A stretch of DNA of 54,129 nucleotides from Bacteroidota bacterium (GCA_023434025.1 JAEYTL010000034.1:1-54129), one strand, 5' to 3'; positions 5,702 to 15,412 are shown, numbered from the stretch's first letter. The notes: generated by a model from the sequence alone, not told the origin. A program made the numbers and translations.

Positions 5702-6667
5702 TTATTTCAAAACGCTTCTTTTAATAACCTCCATCAACTCCAGCACCCTTACTTTGAGCTGCTCCGGTTCAAGAATCCTGGCAAAATCACCAAACATCAG
5801 GAAGAATCGCGGGAAACCTTGTTCAATATCTTTGCATAAAAAGGTCATTTCTACAAAATTACCGGTGGTTTTTTCAGATACAAAACCATGGTATTTCCGT
5901 TCACCGGAGAGGTATTTGGCCATTTTTTTCTCTACGGCAATCACCACTTTGGTGGTGGGGTATTCCTGCTTTTCTTTATTCAGGTAAAATTCTAACGATT
6001 CGTGTTCTTTTGTAAAGGCAATTTCCGTTTTTTGAATGAGCTGAATGCGGTCGGTTCTGAACTGCCTGTAATCTTTCCGTAAATGACAATAACCCAATAC
6101 ATACCAGTTGTTGTAATCGTGAAAAACCCCGACCGGTTCAATGATTCTGGAGGTAGTTTCTTCTGTTTCAAAAGCCTGGTACTCTAAAACAAGCCGGGTT
6201 TTGTCGGCAATACTTCTGAAAATAAAAGCTAATGCATGCGGAGCCTGTCTCGGAATCGTTTTTTCCAACGGCTGCATTACAACATGCGGTTCAATGGCAG
6301 AAACCCAGTCTTTGTCAGCATTTTTCAAAACGGCTTTGAGCTTATACATCGCAGCAGTGTAATGGTCGCCGATTGCTTTGTCCGTAAACTTCTCCATCAG
6401 TTTTTCGGCAGCGATAAAACTTTCTGCTTCTTCACGGGTAAACATAACCGGTGGCAGGCGATAGCCTTCGAGTAAGGAATACCCCAAGCCGGCTTCACTA
6501 TAGATCGGTACCCCGGAAGCTTCGAGCGTCCGGATGTCACGGTAAATAGTTCGCAGGCTTACATCAAAACGATTAGCCAACTCCTGGGCCTTTACAATCT
6601 TTTTAGATTGCAGCTGGATTAAAATAGCGACAATGCGGTCAAGTCGTTTTGGCGATTCGTCAAACAT
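5702..6667 (-). CDS. WYL-domain transcriptional regulator (YafY-like)
   Basis: The 321-residue protein starts with a winged helix-turn-helix (residues about 8-60; RFDVSLRTIYRDIRTLEASG). A middle helical region leads to a WYL ligand-binding domain (about 150-225; GVFHDYNNWYVLGYCHLR, then FRTDRI), with a C-terminal extension after it. This is the usual YafY architecture; such proteins sense small ligands or nucleic acids and often repress neighbouring genes. It converges on the DinB gene, a plausible target, though this is inferred from frequent co-occurrence. A TACATTTG box lies just upstream on the minus strand (6682-6689). Confidence 0.88.
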   Translation of the reverse strand: MFDESPKRLDRIVAILIQLQSKKIVKAQELANRFDVSLRTIYRDIRTLEASGVPIYSEAGLGYSLLEGYRLPPVMFTREEAESFIAAEKLMEKFTDKAIGDHYTAAMYKLKAVLKNADKDWVSAIEPHVVMQPLEKTIPRQAPHALAFIFRSIADKTRLVLEYQAFETEETTSRIIEPVGVFHDYNNWYVLGYCHLRKDYRQFRTDRIQLIQKTEIAFTKEHESLEFYLNKEKQEYPTTKVVIAVEKKMAKYLSGERKYHGFVSEKTTGNFVEMTFLCKDIEQGFPRFFLMFGDFARILEPEQLKVRVLELMEVIKRSVLK

Positions 6668-6681
6668 AAAAAAGCATTTGT

Positions 6682-6715
6682 CAAATGTAAAGATTTTTTA
6701 TTGGGTGATATTCAA
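6682..6715 (-). promoter_or_regulatory. Promoter of the WYL regulator
   Basis: On the minus strand TTG (6713-6715) is followed after 23 bases by TACATTTG (6682-6689), at the long limit of the Bacteroidota promoter spacing. The gene start is 15 bases further on. Confidence 0.5.
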
Positions 6716-6723
6716 TGTGCGGT

Positions 6724-6767
6724 TTGTAAAAAATAAAAAGCCCGATAACTTTTCCGTTATCGGGCTT
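6724..6767 (-). terminator. Terminator of the atpD-atpC operon
   Basis: AAGCCCGATAAC (6738-6749) and GTTATCGGGCTT (6756-6767) form a perfect 12-base stem with a six-base loop. On the minus strand it is followed by a T-rich run, so it ends transcription after atpC. Confidence 0.85.
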
Positions 6768-6788
6768 CTTTGAATGTTGTAAAGGTGA

Positions 6789-7070
6789 TTAGTCTGCTAA
6801 CACAATTACTTTGTTATCTTTCATTTCGATGGTTCCCGAAGCAATTTCAAGCGTGTAGTTTTGATCGTTTATTTTGGTAAACTTTTTTGCCACTTCCTTG
6901 CTGATTTTGAAATTTGGAGCCGTAATTTTTATGGTTCCTTGCTTCAAAATAGAAACAATAGGGGCGTGATTATTTAAAATCTGAAATGAACCGTCCATGC
7001 CGGGCAGAGTAACTGCGGTAATTTCGCCTTGAAATAAAGTGGCTTCCGGGGATACTATTTCTAAAATCAT
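6789..7070 (-). CDS. atpC: ATP synthase F1 epsilon subunit
   Basis: Epsilon is part of the central stalk of F1 and couples or inhibits rotation. The 93-residue product starts MILEIVSPEATLFQGEITAV, followed by LPGMDGSFQILNNHAPIVS, the typical N-terminal beta-sandwich. It is short because it lacks most of the C-terminal helical domain found in the 130-140 residue E. coli protein, which is usual in Bacteroidota. An in-frame ATG 24 codons upstream would encode translated hairpin repeat sequence (IFHLPSSNS) and is rejected. It follows atpD across an 84-base gap filled by a long inverted repeat. Confidence 0.93.
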   Translation of the reverse strand: MILEIVSPEATLFQGEITAVTLPGMDGSFQILNNHAPIVSILKQGTIKITAPNFKISKEVAKKFTKINDQNYTLEIASGTIEMKDNKVIVLAD

Positions 7071-7084
7071 ATTTTTTGAGTTAG

Positions 7085-7152
7085 AAGACGGAAGATGGAA
7101 GATGGAAGTTGAAGAGTAATTCTTCCAGCTTCCAGCGTCCATCTTCCATCTT
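7085..7152. repeat. Long imperfect hairpin between atpD and atpC
   Basis: The left arm starts AAGACGGAAGATGGAAGATG and the right arm, read in reverse complement, starts AAGATGGAAGATGGACGCTG. About 30 positions pair with a handful of mismatches around the loop GTAAT. It fills the interval between the atpD stop and the atpC start. The purine-rich GGAAGATGGAAG motif looks like a flavobacterial repetitive element. In the transcript it would make a stable stem just ahead of atpC. Confidence 0.8.
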
Positions 7153-7154
7153 TA

Positions 7155-8666
7155 TTACGCTTCTGCTAACATTTTTTGTCCGGCTTCGATAGCATCTTCA
7201 ATGGTTCCTTTCAGGTTGAAAGCGGCTTCCGGAAGATGATCCAATTCTCCGTCCATAATCATGTTAAATCCTTTGATGGTATCTTTGATGTCAACCAATA
7301 CGCCGGGGATACCGGTAAATTGCTCTGCCACATGGAAAGGCTGAGACAAGAAACGTTGTACACGACGGGCACGGGATACGGCCAGTTTATCTTCTTCTGA
7401 CAACTCTTCCATACCAAGGATGGCAATGATATCCTGTAACTGTTTGTATTTTTGAAGAATTTCTTTTACTCTCTGTGCACAATTGTAGTGTTCATCACCC
7501 AAAATCAGGGGCGTTAAGATACGGGATGTAGAATCCAGCGGGTCAACCGCCGGATAAATACCTAATTCGGCAATTTTACGGGATAATACCGTGGTTGCAT
7601 CTAAGTGGGCAAAGGTTGTTGCCGGAGCAGGGTCAGTTAAGTCATCCGCCGGTACATAAACAGCCTGTACAGAAGTAATAGATCCCTTTTTAGTTGAGGT
7701 AATACGTTCCTGCATCGCACCCATTTCAGTTGCCAATGTCGGTTGGTAACCTACGGCAGAAGGCATACGTCCTAAAAGAGCCGAAACCTCAGAACCGGCT
7801 TGGGTAAAACGGAAAATATTATCTACGAAGAAAAGAACATCTTTACCTTGGTCAGAGCCTGCACCGTCACGGAAGTATTCCGCAATGGAAAGTCCGGATA
7901 ACGCCACACGGGCACGGGCTCCTGGTGGTTCATTCATCTGACCGAATACGAAAGTCGCTTTCGACTCTCTCATCCCTACTTTGTCCACTTTGGATAAATC
8001 CCATCCGCCGTTTTCCATTGAGTGCATGAACTCTTCGCCGTATTTTATAATTCCTGACTCCAACATCTCACGAAGCAAGTCATTTCCTTCACGTGTTCTT
8101 TCACCTACTCCTGCGAATACAGAAAGACCACCGTGACCTTTTGCAATATTGTTGATTAACTCCTGAATCAAAACGGTTTTACCTACACCGGCACCACCGA
8201 ACAAACCGATTTTTCCACCTTTGGCATAAGGCTCAATCAGGTCGATTACTTTGATACCTGTAAATAAAACTTCGGTAGAAGTGGATAACTGGTCAAATTT
8301 TGGAGCCGGCCTGTGGATAGAGATACCGTCTGCACCGGTTTTGGGCAACTCGCCCAATCCATCAATAGCATCACCAATTACATTGAAAAGTCTTCCGTAA
8401 ACATCTGCACCAATCGGCATTTGGATAGGAGCTCCGGTAGCTTCTACAGCTGTTCCTCTGCTCAATCCGTCAGTAGAGTCCATCGAAATTGTTCTAACGG
8501 TATCTTCGCCAATGTGTGACTGTACTTCCAATACTAATTTGGATCCATCTTTTTTAATGATTTCCAGTGAATCATAAATTTTGGGTAATTCCGCAATTTT
8601 AGAATCGAACACTACGTCTACAACCGGTCCGATGATTTGGGCAACTTTTCCTATTACTTTTGACAT
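7155..8666 (-). CDS. atpD: ATP synthase F1 beta subunit
   Basis: This is the catalytic subunit of F1, forming ATP at the interface with alpha. The 503-residue sequence has the P-loop GGAGVGKT at about 157-164, GERTREGNDL, the Walker B strand DVLFFVDNIFRFTQAGSEVSA, and the signature PAVDPLDSTSR. Residues 1-80 form the usual beta-barrel. It is the first gene of a two-gene operon with atpC; in Bacteroidota these two are commonly apart from the other atp genes, which are not in this window. A promoter with near-ideal spacing lies 62-91 bases upstream. Confidence 0.98.
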   Translation of the reverse strand: MSKVIGKVAQIIGPVVDVVFDSKIAELPKIYDSLEIIKKDGSKLVLEVQSHIGEDTVRTISMDSTDGLSRGTAVEATGAPIQMPIGADVYGRLFNVIGDAIDGLGELPKTGADGISIHRPAPKFDQLSTSTEVLFTGIKVIDLIEPYAKGGKIGLFGGAGVGKTVLIQELINNIAKGHGGLSVFAGVGERTREGNDLLREMLESGIIKYGEEFMHSMENGGWDLSKVDKVGMRESKATFVFGQMNEPPGARARVALSGLSIAEYFRDGAGSDQGKDVLFFVDNIFRFTQAGSEVSALLGRMPSAVGYQPTLATEMGAMQERITSTKKGSITSVQAVYVPADDLTDPAPATTFAHLDATTVLSRKIAELGIYPAVDPLDSTSRILTPLILGDEHYNCAQRVKEILQKYKQLQDIIAILGMEELSEEDKLAVSRARRVQRFLSQPFHVAEQFTGIPGVLVDIKDTIKGFNMIMDGELDHLPEAAFNLKGTIEDAIEAGQKMLAEA

Positions 8667-8727
8667 TGCTTATGTATTTATTTAATAGCTATTTATGTTT
8701 ATTTTAAACACGTCTTTTTTCAGAGTG

Positions 8728-8757
8728 CAAAGATAATTTTTAAAAATATAAAATCAA
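8728..8757 (-). promoter_or_regulatory. Promoter of atpD-atpC
   Basis: On the minus strand TTG (8755-8757), 19 bases, then TATCTTTG (8728-8735). Both elements and the spacing match the Bacteroidota housekeeping promoter. Confidence 0.75.
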
Positions 8758-8833
8758 TAGTAAACGGATGTTTTTTTTAGGTTTTTTTGAAGTATTCGAA
8801 ACAGAGACTGCCAAGACCTAAAAATAGTGTAGT

Positions 8834-8869
8834 AAAACAAAAAAACCACCTTTAAACAAGGTGGTTTTT
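8834..8869 (-). terminator. Terminator of the receptor/SGNH operon
   Basis: AAAAACCACCTT (8841-8852) pairs with AAGGTGGTTTTT (8858-8869) around a five-base loop. On the minus strand T-runs follow, placing it 20 bases after the SGNH gene. Confidence 0.85.
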
Positions 8870-8888
8870 GCATTAAATATCTTAAATT

Positions 8889-10427
8889 TTAATTCAAAAC
8901 CGGTGGGTAGTGAATCTGGAAATCTTTCATTTTGTTCATTCGCAGTGTAGAGCCATAGGTTGCATTGATGGCTTCGGCAAATTTATTGGCAATATAAGCA
9001 TTTCCTCTGGCAGTAATGTGGATGCCATCCAGCGAAAAGGCTCCACCGGTTACAAATGAGCTGGTCATGTGGAAATTGTCAAAACGAATGCCTGTTGTGG
9101 ACAACTGGGTTAAAAGTGCAAAGGCATCCACAAAGGCTAAATTTGCATTTTCAGCCGCATTTTTAATAATTGTATTAAAAGTTGCTGTGGCAGCTGCAAG
9201 TTCTTGTTGTTCAGAAGGTAACAGCACCCATCTGTCTTCCAGCGGATAGGTTACCCCGTTAACGGATAACTGACCGGCCGTTGCTGCAGGTACTCCCATT
9301 CCGACTAACGCTGAAAATCTTGCGGAGTTAAGTTGTCCGATAATACTTGATGACGGCAATACAAACAAATCTTGTGGCGTTGCCTGTCTGCATTGTCCGA
9401 ACTGGCTTCCGAATAAAGCCGCAGACATAGGGTCTAAACCACCCGCTTGCAATACAGCGGTTAACTGAGTGGAAATATTGGTGAGCGATTCATCGTGAAC
9501 AACGACCGGGCTGTTAGAATCGGTGTTGAATTGAATTGAACGTTCTGGCACACCTAAGAATTCAAACGCCTGGTTTAACTGTGCAAACGTGGCATTTAAA
9601 ACCGGTATCTGAGGGCCAAAGCTCGGATTAGAAGGACTCAGCGGGTTGTAAGGCACAACTTTAAAGTGAGGAATTGTTTTTACATCCGGAATATTGGCCA
9701 CTACACCTTTTGCTCCACCTGAAGTTAACGTGGTAATCAGGGCATTATAGGCTGCTGTGAATGTTGCTTCGTCTGTGATCGGATTTGATCCGTCTCCGCC
9801 CGATAAGGCATAACCCAACACATCGTTATTCCCGATCCACAGAGAGAAGAACGTTGGGTTTTGTGCCATGGCATCGGCTAAAACAGAAGTAGTCGGAGAG
9901 GAGGCCATTCTGACAAAGTAAGGGTTGGCAGCGGCCGGTAGATTGGCAGGATTTCCGTAGCCCGGAGCTAAAAGATGAAAACTTTTGGCTCCCGGAACAC
10001 CCAGGTTATTGAATGGTCCTGCAATAACGTTAAATGTTTCAGTGGTTGAAACACCTCCCGGCAGAGGAACCGGAGCTGCTCCGTTAAATATCAGTCTTGG
10101 GCCGAATGATGCATTTGGCATACCGCCAAACAACAAACCGCCTACATTGTCATTCATATAAGGAATTTTAAACTCTCCTCCACCAGCTAAGGCAAACTGA
10201 TTGGCTAATAATTTAGCATAACTGTTTTCCTGGCCTTTGATAAATAACGCTCCGTCACTAAATCCGGCCGTCAGTGAATTTCCTAAGGCAACATATTTTG
10301 AAAAATCGGCACTTCCTGCTACTACAGGTGGTTCTTCCGGCAAAATACCTGAAGTATCTTCTTCATCTTGTGAACAGGCTACAAATCCTAATGAAACTAA
10401 AAGCAGCCATTTGAAATTTTTTATCAT
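8889..10427 (-). CDS. SGNH/GDSL-like hydrolase lipoprotein
   Basis: A 512-residue exported protein with a lipoprotein signal (hydrophobic LLLVSLGFVAC, Cys18). Block I of the SGNH fold reads YVALGNSLTAGF, with Ser51 the likely nucleophile. A later block has LWIGNNDVLGY, and near the C-terminus DGIHITARGNAYIAN supplies the Asp-His pair. It is longer than simple GDSL esterases because of inserts in the middle. Its gene follows a TonB-dependent receptor gene by 31 bases, so it may process a substrate at the outer membrane for that receptor. The substrate is not visible from sequence. Confidence 0.82.
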   Translation of the reverse strand: MIKNFKWLLLVSLGFVACSQDEEDTSGILPEEPPVVAGSADFSKYVALGNSLTAGFSDGALFIKGQENSYAKLLANQFALAGGGEFKIPYMNDNVGGLLFGGMPNASFGPRLIFNGAAPVPLPGGVSTTETFNVIAGPFNNLGVPGAKSFHLLAPGYGNPANLPAAANPYFVRMASSPTTSVLADAMAQNPTFFSLWIGNNDVLGYALSGGDGSNPITDEATFTAAYNALITTLTSGGAKGVVANIPDVKTIPHFKVVPYNPLSPSNPSFGPQIPVLNATFAQLNQAFEFLGVPERSIQFNTDSNSPVVVHDESLTNISTQLTAVLQAGGLDPMSAALFGSQFGQCRQATPQDLFVLPSSSIIGQLNSARFSALVGMGVPAATAGQLSVNGVTYPLEDRWVLLPSEQQELAAATATFNTIIKNAAENANLAFVDAFALLTQLSTTGIRFDNFHMTSSFVTGGAFSLDGIHITARGNAYIANKFAEAINATYGSTLRMNKMKDFQIHYPPVLN

Positions 10428-10458
10428 GATTTCTTACTTTTTAAAAATTAACTAATGC

Positions 10459-13272
10459 TTACGGGTTGATTGTCCATCCGATTAAATATTGCTGACCGAT
10501 TCTTCCGGCACCAATTACCTGAAGATAATCATCTCCTCCGATGTTTGCTCCACTAACTTTGAAAACGGACTTAATAGACGGAACAGAATAAGTAATCTGT
10601 GCATCAAATACTGTAACGGCAGGAATTAACCCGTCTGCAAAAGAAGACTGCCACATATACTCATCGCTCCATCTGGCATTTACACCGAATCCGAAGTTTT
10701 TAAACAGATTAGTATTGCTGATTGAGGCTTTCACTCTGTGTTTTGGTGTATTGAATCCGGCAATAAAAGAAGGATCTTTTGATTGGTCAAACTCAAATTG
10801 AGCATGGTTATAATTTACGCCCAACTCATAGTTGCCGAATACTTTTTTAGATAACCCTACACCAAAACCTAATGAGGTTACTGTTTCGGTAGTATTGGTG
10901 TAAACCTGATAAACTCTGCGGTCACCGTTTGCCAATGCCTGTAGTGATAACAATACATTCGGGTCGCTCAAATCTGTTCCGACTGTACCATAGTAAGGTT
11001 TTATAACACGTGAAGTGCTCATAAAATCATCATAAATATTATAATAGGCATTGATGTCAACAGATAAACCGCTTTCTAAAACGGATTTATAACCTACTTC
11101 AAATGCTTTTACGAACTCAGGCTTTACTAAAGCCACATTGGCTACTTCCAGCACAGACGGATCTTGTGTTGCTCCGAAAAGGGCTGCGGATGAAGCAGTG
11201 TACAGGTTGTTGTTATACGCATCTCCGCCGGTGAATGTTACCGTTGGTCCTACTCCGGGAATGGTTTGCCCTTGTGCACTCACGTTTAATGTCTCCACAT
11301 AACGGGAAAGGTTATCTGCTGTTGAACCAATCAAAGCAAACGGCCCTAAGTCTAAACCGATATACTGATCTTGTGTGGTAGGGTTTCTGAAACCGGTCTG
11401 GAATGATGCTCTGAAATTATGATTTTTCTGAGCTCCGGCAGAATATACAAACGATACCCTTGGAGAATACTGGCCGTCAAAATTTTCAGATTTATCATAA
11501 CGGATAGATCCTGTAAATTTTAAACGCTCGTCTTTTAAAAATTTCTTCTGAAGCTGAGCATATGCTCCGTATTCACGGTATCTGATTGGGCCGTCATAGT
11601 CGGTAAAAATAGTTCCGTCAGAATTTAACTCATACATTCTGTATGAACCTCCCAATTGGATTTCGGCAAATTTAATTAACTCTTTAAAGTTGTAATTTAC
11701 ATCTGAGTGATAGATCCTGGATTGATCTTTGAATTTTGCTCCGGTTCTTAAATCCGGATCTTCGGTTACTGTTGCCAATGCGTTTTGGAATTCAACAGAG
11801 CCCGGCATATACCTTGGCGAACCGTTTGGTGTCAGCCCCAGCGGGTTTGCCCCTAATCCCGGTATTTCGGTTTGGTTGTAATCGGCAAAACCTCTGGCGT
11901 ATTGAGATGCCTGAGTAGCATTAAACCCTAACCCGATTTGAGACTGTAAGAATGCGGTAGCATAGTCTGTAAACCAGCCCGTGTCTGACTTCCATTGTCT
12001 GTTTACATTCCATGCCGCAAACCGCATGTCATACGAATCGCCGGCATTTTCTGTGGTGATATATCCTCTTACAAAGAAATTGCGGTTTTTGATTTCCAAT
12101 TTACTTTGCTGCATGATAAAGTTTTCTAAGCGATAACGGTTTGCTCCCTGATAAACCGTGTTTCCTAAACCGATTTTATGGGTGGCAATAATTTCGAAAT
12201 CGTTATCCCATGGTTTGATGTGGATAGAGGCATCAAACTTAACATTTTCCAGTTTGTTGTCGTTCAGGTCCTGTTCAGCATACCCTGTTCGGGATACTTG
12301 CCCGACATTCGGAATAAAAGTGGTCACTTCATCTCCGTAAATATTCAGACCATCGTAATTTTGATTGTTCGCGTGGCCGATTGTTCCTCCGGTCATGCTT
12401 CTTTCATCGGCCGGAATCCATTCTGTTGCTCGCAGGTAAGTGAAGTTTGCTTTAACGGCAAAATGTTTTGTAAACGCATGTGCGGCTCTGATTCCAAAAT
12501 CCCAGTAATCATTGTCTCCGGCAACTTTTTGAGAAGTCATCCCGTATTTGGCATAAAAACTGATTCCCTGATGTGTAAACGGGCTTTTACTGTTCATGAA
12601 CAAGATACCGTTAAAGGCATTTGCCCCATAAAGGGCAGAGGATGCACCGGGAAGTAATTCAACGCTTTGCACGTCTAATTCAGACAGACCGATTAAGTTT
12701 CCTAGCACAAAGTTTAAGGCAGGGGACGAGTTGTCCATTCCGTCCACCAATTGCATGAAACGCGTGTTGGCAACTGTTGCAAATCCCCGGGTATTGATTG
12801 ATTTAAAATTTAAACTGCTGGTGTTAAAGTGTACTTCTTTTAAGTTTTCCAATCCGTCATAATAGGTGGCTGAAGTGGTGTTCTTAATCTCCTGCAGCCC
12901 CATTCTTTCAATGGTAACCGGAGATTCCAGAACCCGTTCGGGTGTTCTTGAGGCCGAAAGTACAATTTCATTTAACTTTGTTTCTTCTTCAGTCAACACA
13001 ACGTTTACTTTTTGGTTGTTTGACCTGATTTCTTCTCTTTTGGATGAGAATCCAATGGATGAAAATTCAACGGTAAAGGGTGGTTTTTTTTGTGTGGTCA
13101 GGGTAAAGTTTCCGTCAAAATCGGTTACTGTACCAATATCTTCGCCAACAATTTTGATGTTAGCTCCCGGAATTGGCTGATTTGTATTGTCAACCACCTT
13201 TCCTGTTATTGTTGTTTGTGCAAAAGAAATGCTACAAAAAAACAATGTGAGAAGAATTAATTTCACTTTCAT
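10459..13272 (-). CDS. TonB-dependent outer-membrane receptor
   Basis: The 937-residue protein has a signal peptide (MKVKLILLTLFFCSISFAQ), an N-terminal carboxypeptidase-regulatory-like beta domain (about 20-110; TITGKVVDNTNQPIPGANIK), a plug domain (about 120-240; including GLQEIKNTTSATYYDGLE and LPGASSALYGANAFNGI), and then a beta-barrel ending in a hydrophobic strand (QYLIGWTINP). It should import a large substrate with TonB/ExbBD energy. No SusD-like partner is present; the partner gene is the SGNH lipoprotein downstream. The substrate is unknown. Confidence 0.92.
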   Translation of the reverse strand: MKVKLILLTLFFCSISFAQTTITGKVVDNTNQPIPGANIKIVGEDIGTVTDFDGNFTLTTQKKPPFTVEFSSIGFSSKREEIRSNNQKVNVVLTEEETKLNEIVLSASRTPERVLESPVTIERMGLQEIKNTTSATYYDGLENLKEVHFNTSSLNFKSINTRGFATVANTRFMQLVDGMDNSSPALNFVLGNLIGLSELDVQSVELLPGASSALYGANAFNGILFMNSKSPFTHQGISFYAKYGMTSQKVAGDNDYWDFGIRAAHAFTKHFAVKANFTYLRATEWIPADERSMTGGTIGHANNQNYDGLNIYGDEVTTFIPNVGQVSRTGYAEQDLNDNKLENVKFDASIHIKPWDNDFEIIATHKIGLGNTVYQGANRYRLENFIMQQSKLEIKNRNFFVRGYITTENAGDSYDMRFAAWNVNRQWKSDTGWFTDYATAFLQSQIGLGFNATQASQYARGFADYNQTEIPGLGANPLGLTPNGSPRYMPGSVEFQNALATVTEDPDLRTGAKFKDQSRIYHSDVNYNFKELIKFAEIQLGGSYRMYELNSDGTIFTDYDGPIRYREYGAYAQLQKKFLKDERLKFTGSIRYDKSENFDGQYSPRVSFVYSAGAQKNHNFRASFQTGFRNPTTQDQYIGLDLGPFALIGSTADNLSRYVETLNVSAQGQTIPGVGPTVTFTGGDAYNNNLYTASSAALFGATQDPSVLEVANVALVKPEFVKAFEVGYKSVLESGLSVDINAYYNIYDDFMSTSRVIKPYYGTVGTDLSDPNVLLSLQALANGDRRVYQVYTNTTETVTSLGFGVGLSKKVFGNYELGVNYNHAQFEFDQSKDPSFIAGFNTPKHRVKASISNTNLFKNFGFGVNARWSDEYMWQSSFADGLIPAVTVFDAQITYSVPSIKSVFKVSGANIGGDDYLQVIGAGRIGQQYLIGWTINP

Positions 13273-13564
13273 AAAGTTTGAGTTTTTGTTAGTTTACGTT
13301 ACCAAAGTACAAATATTTTTGAAATTAATAAAAAATGTGGCTTAATTTATCGTATTTATCATTTATAATATTGCATTTTTAAACATTTCGCAATGCAAAT
13401 CATTGAATTATTTTTAATATTTAGGCTGTTTTAACTATATTTACTATGCGTTCATATAATATTTTAAGTATTAGCTAACAATTTGACAACTTTATTGAAA
13501 ATATGAAAAAATAAAAAAAGCGGATACAAACGATCCGCTTAAACTATGAATAATGGAATTGATT
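13273..13564. other. AT-rich intergenic region between glmS and the receptor gene
   Basis: About 290 bases with no gene. The right part holds the glmS terminator, and the left part, next to the receptor start, should hold that gene's promoter. I see no perfect TAnnTTTG box on the minus strand there. The middle is very AT-rich without clear repeats. Confidence 0.5.
13502..13540 (-). terminator. Terminator of the glmS operon
   Basis: AAGCGGAT and ATCCGCTT form an eight-base stem (13518-13540). On the minus strand a run of seven T and more T-rich sequence follow, 25 bases after the glmS stop. Confidence 0.8.
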
Positions 13565-15412
13565 TTATTCTACCGTAACTGATTTTGCCAAATTTCTGGG
13601 CTGATCTACATTACAACCTCTCATGACCGCAATGTGATAAGAAAGTAATTGGAGCGGAATGGTGGTCAATAACGGAGAAAGAGCATCTGAAGTCTCCGGA
13701 ATTTCAATAACATGATCTGCTAATTCCCGCACCTGTGTATCTCCTTTTGTAACAACAGCTATAATTTTACCGCTTCTGGATTTAATTTCCTGAATGTTGC
13801 TGACAACTTTGTCGTAATGACCCATTTTGGGAGCTATTACCACAACCGGCATCGATTCGTCAATCAGAGCAATCGGGCCGTGTTTCATTTCGGCTGCAGG
13901 ATAACCTTCGGCATGAATATAAGATATCTCTTTTAATTTTAACGCTCCTTCCAAAGCCACCGGGAAATTATATCCTCTGCCTAAATACAAGCAATTTGGC
14001 GAATCTTTGTAGATTCCTGCTATTTCTTTGGCAATATCATTGGTCTGAAGAGCATCGGCTACTTTTTCCGGAATCATTTCCAGTTCTAACAGATAACGGT
14101 GATAATCAGAATTAGACATGGTTCCTTTTGCTTTTGCTAAACGCAATGCAATTAGGGTTAACACGGTGATTTGCGTCGTAAAAGCTTTGGTTGATGCCAC
14201 TCCGATTTCCGGACCGGCATGCGTGTAGGCACCGGCATCTGTTTCTCTGGAAATCGATGATCCTACCACATTGCACACACCAAATACAAATGCTCCGTTT
14301 TCTTTGGCCAGTTTAATTGCTGCCAGTGTGTCGGCTGTTTCACCGGACTGTGAAATGGCAATTACAATATCTTTTTTATTGATAATCGGGTTTCTGTACC
14401 GGAACTCAGAAGCATATTCAACTTCTACGGGTATGCGGGCAAATTCTTCAAAAATATATTCTGCAACCAGACCGGCATGCCATGAAGTGCCACATGCCAC
14501 GATGATGATGCGTTCTGCGTTAAGGAATTTTTCTAAATTATCTTCAATACCGGCCATTTGAATGATGCCTTTGTTAGAAAGTAATCTTCCTCTGTAGGTG
14601 TCTTTTATTACATTGGGCTGCTCGTAAATTTCTTTGAGCATAAAGTGATCATAACCTCCTTTTTCAATTTGCTCCAGGTTCATTTTTAATTCCTGCACAT
14701 AAGGATCTACAAGTCTGTCATCTTTTATTTTTCGAACTTTAATGGGTTTATGTAACCGCACGATGGCCATTTCTTCGTCTTCCAGATAAATAGCATTCGA
14801 GGTATATTCAATAAACGGAGAAGCGTCTGAAGCCACAAAGAATTCACCGTCGCCAATACCAATGGCCAGCGGACTTCCCAAACGGGCAACCACTATTTCA
14901 TCCGGTTTGTTTTTGTCAAAAACAGCAATAGCATAGGCTCCAACGACCTGGTTTAAGGCAACCTGAACGGCTTTGCCCAGTTTTAAATTCTCTTTTTTCT
15001 GAACGTCTTCAATCAGGTTTACCAACACTTCGGTATCTGTATCCGAATGAAAAACAAACCCTCTTTTGATTAATTCTTTTTTTAACGGTTCATAGTTTTC
15101 AATGATACCGTTGTGGATAATTGCCAGGTTTCCGGAATTTGATAAATGAGGGTGCGAATTCACGTCGTTTGGCACACCGTGGGTAGCCCAACGGGTGTGG
15201 CCCATTCCGATGGAGCCAAAAAAGTTATTATCTTTTTCGGAAACTTCTTCCAAGTCGGTTACTTTTCCTTTTGTTTTGGAAACTTTAAGCTCTTTACCGT
15301 CATGAAGCATGATTCCGGCACTGTCATAGCCTCTGTATTCTAAACGCTTAAGTCCTTTGATGACAATTGAATAAGCGTCTCTTTTTCCGATATATCCAAC
15401 AATTCCACACAT
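13565..15412 (-). CDS. glmS: Glutamine--fructose-6-phosphate aminotransferase (isomerizing)
   Basis: GlmS makes glucosamine-6-phosphate from fructose-6-phosphate and glutamine, the entry to peptidoglycan and lipopolysaccharide amino sugars. The 615-residue sequence begins MCGIVGYIGKRDAYSIVIKG with the nucleophile Cys2 of the Ntn glutaminase domain, followed by GMGHTRWATHG and SDTDTEVLVNLIE. Two SIS sugar-isomerase domains follow (ISQSGETADTLAA near 350; LGRGYNFPVALEGALKLKE near 480), and the C-terminus is PRNLAKSVTVE. It is the last gene of an operon with DUF4270 and a starch-synthase-like gene, with 11-12 base gaps. No glmS ribozyme is expected or seen. Confidence 0.97.
   Translation of the reverse strand: MCGIVGYIGKRDAYSIVIKGLKRLEYRGYDSAGIMLHDGKELKVSKTKGKVTDLEEVSEKDNNFFGSIGMGHTRWATHGVPNDVNSHPHLSNSGNLAIIHNGIIENYEPLKKELIKRGFVFHSDTDTEVLVNLIEDVQKKENLKLGKAVQVALNQVVGAYAIAVFDKNKPDEIVVARLGSPLAIGIGDGEFFVASDASPFIEYTSNAIYLEDEEMAIVRLHKPIKVRKIKDDRLVDPYVQELKMNLEQIEKGGYDHFMLKEIYEQPNVIKDTYRGRLLSNKGIIQMAGIEDNLEKFLNAERIIIVACGTSWHAGLVAEYIFEEFARIPVEVEYASEFRYRNPIINKKDIVIAISQSGETADTLAAIKLAKENGAFVFGVCNVVGSSISRETDAGAYTHAGPEIGVASTKAFTTQITVLTLIALRLAKAKGTMSNSDYHRYLLELEMIPEKVADALQTNDIAKEIAGIYKDSPNCLYLGRGYNFPVALEGALKLKEISYIHAEGYPAAEMKHGPIALIDESMPVVVIAPKMGHYDKVVSNIQEIKSRSGKIIAVVTKGDTQVRELADHVIEIPETSDALSPLLTTIPLQLLSYHIAVMRGCNVDQPRNLAKSVTVE

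Noticed and set aside
6789..7142. Longer atpC starting at 7142
   Set aside because: The extra 24 residues are translated from the intergenic hairpin repeat and are absent from epsilon subunits.
13500..13600. glmS ribozyme or riboswitch near glmS
   Set aside because: The sequence around the glmS start holds only a 12-base gap to the preceding gene, and the hairpin after the stop is a plain terminator.
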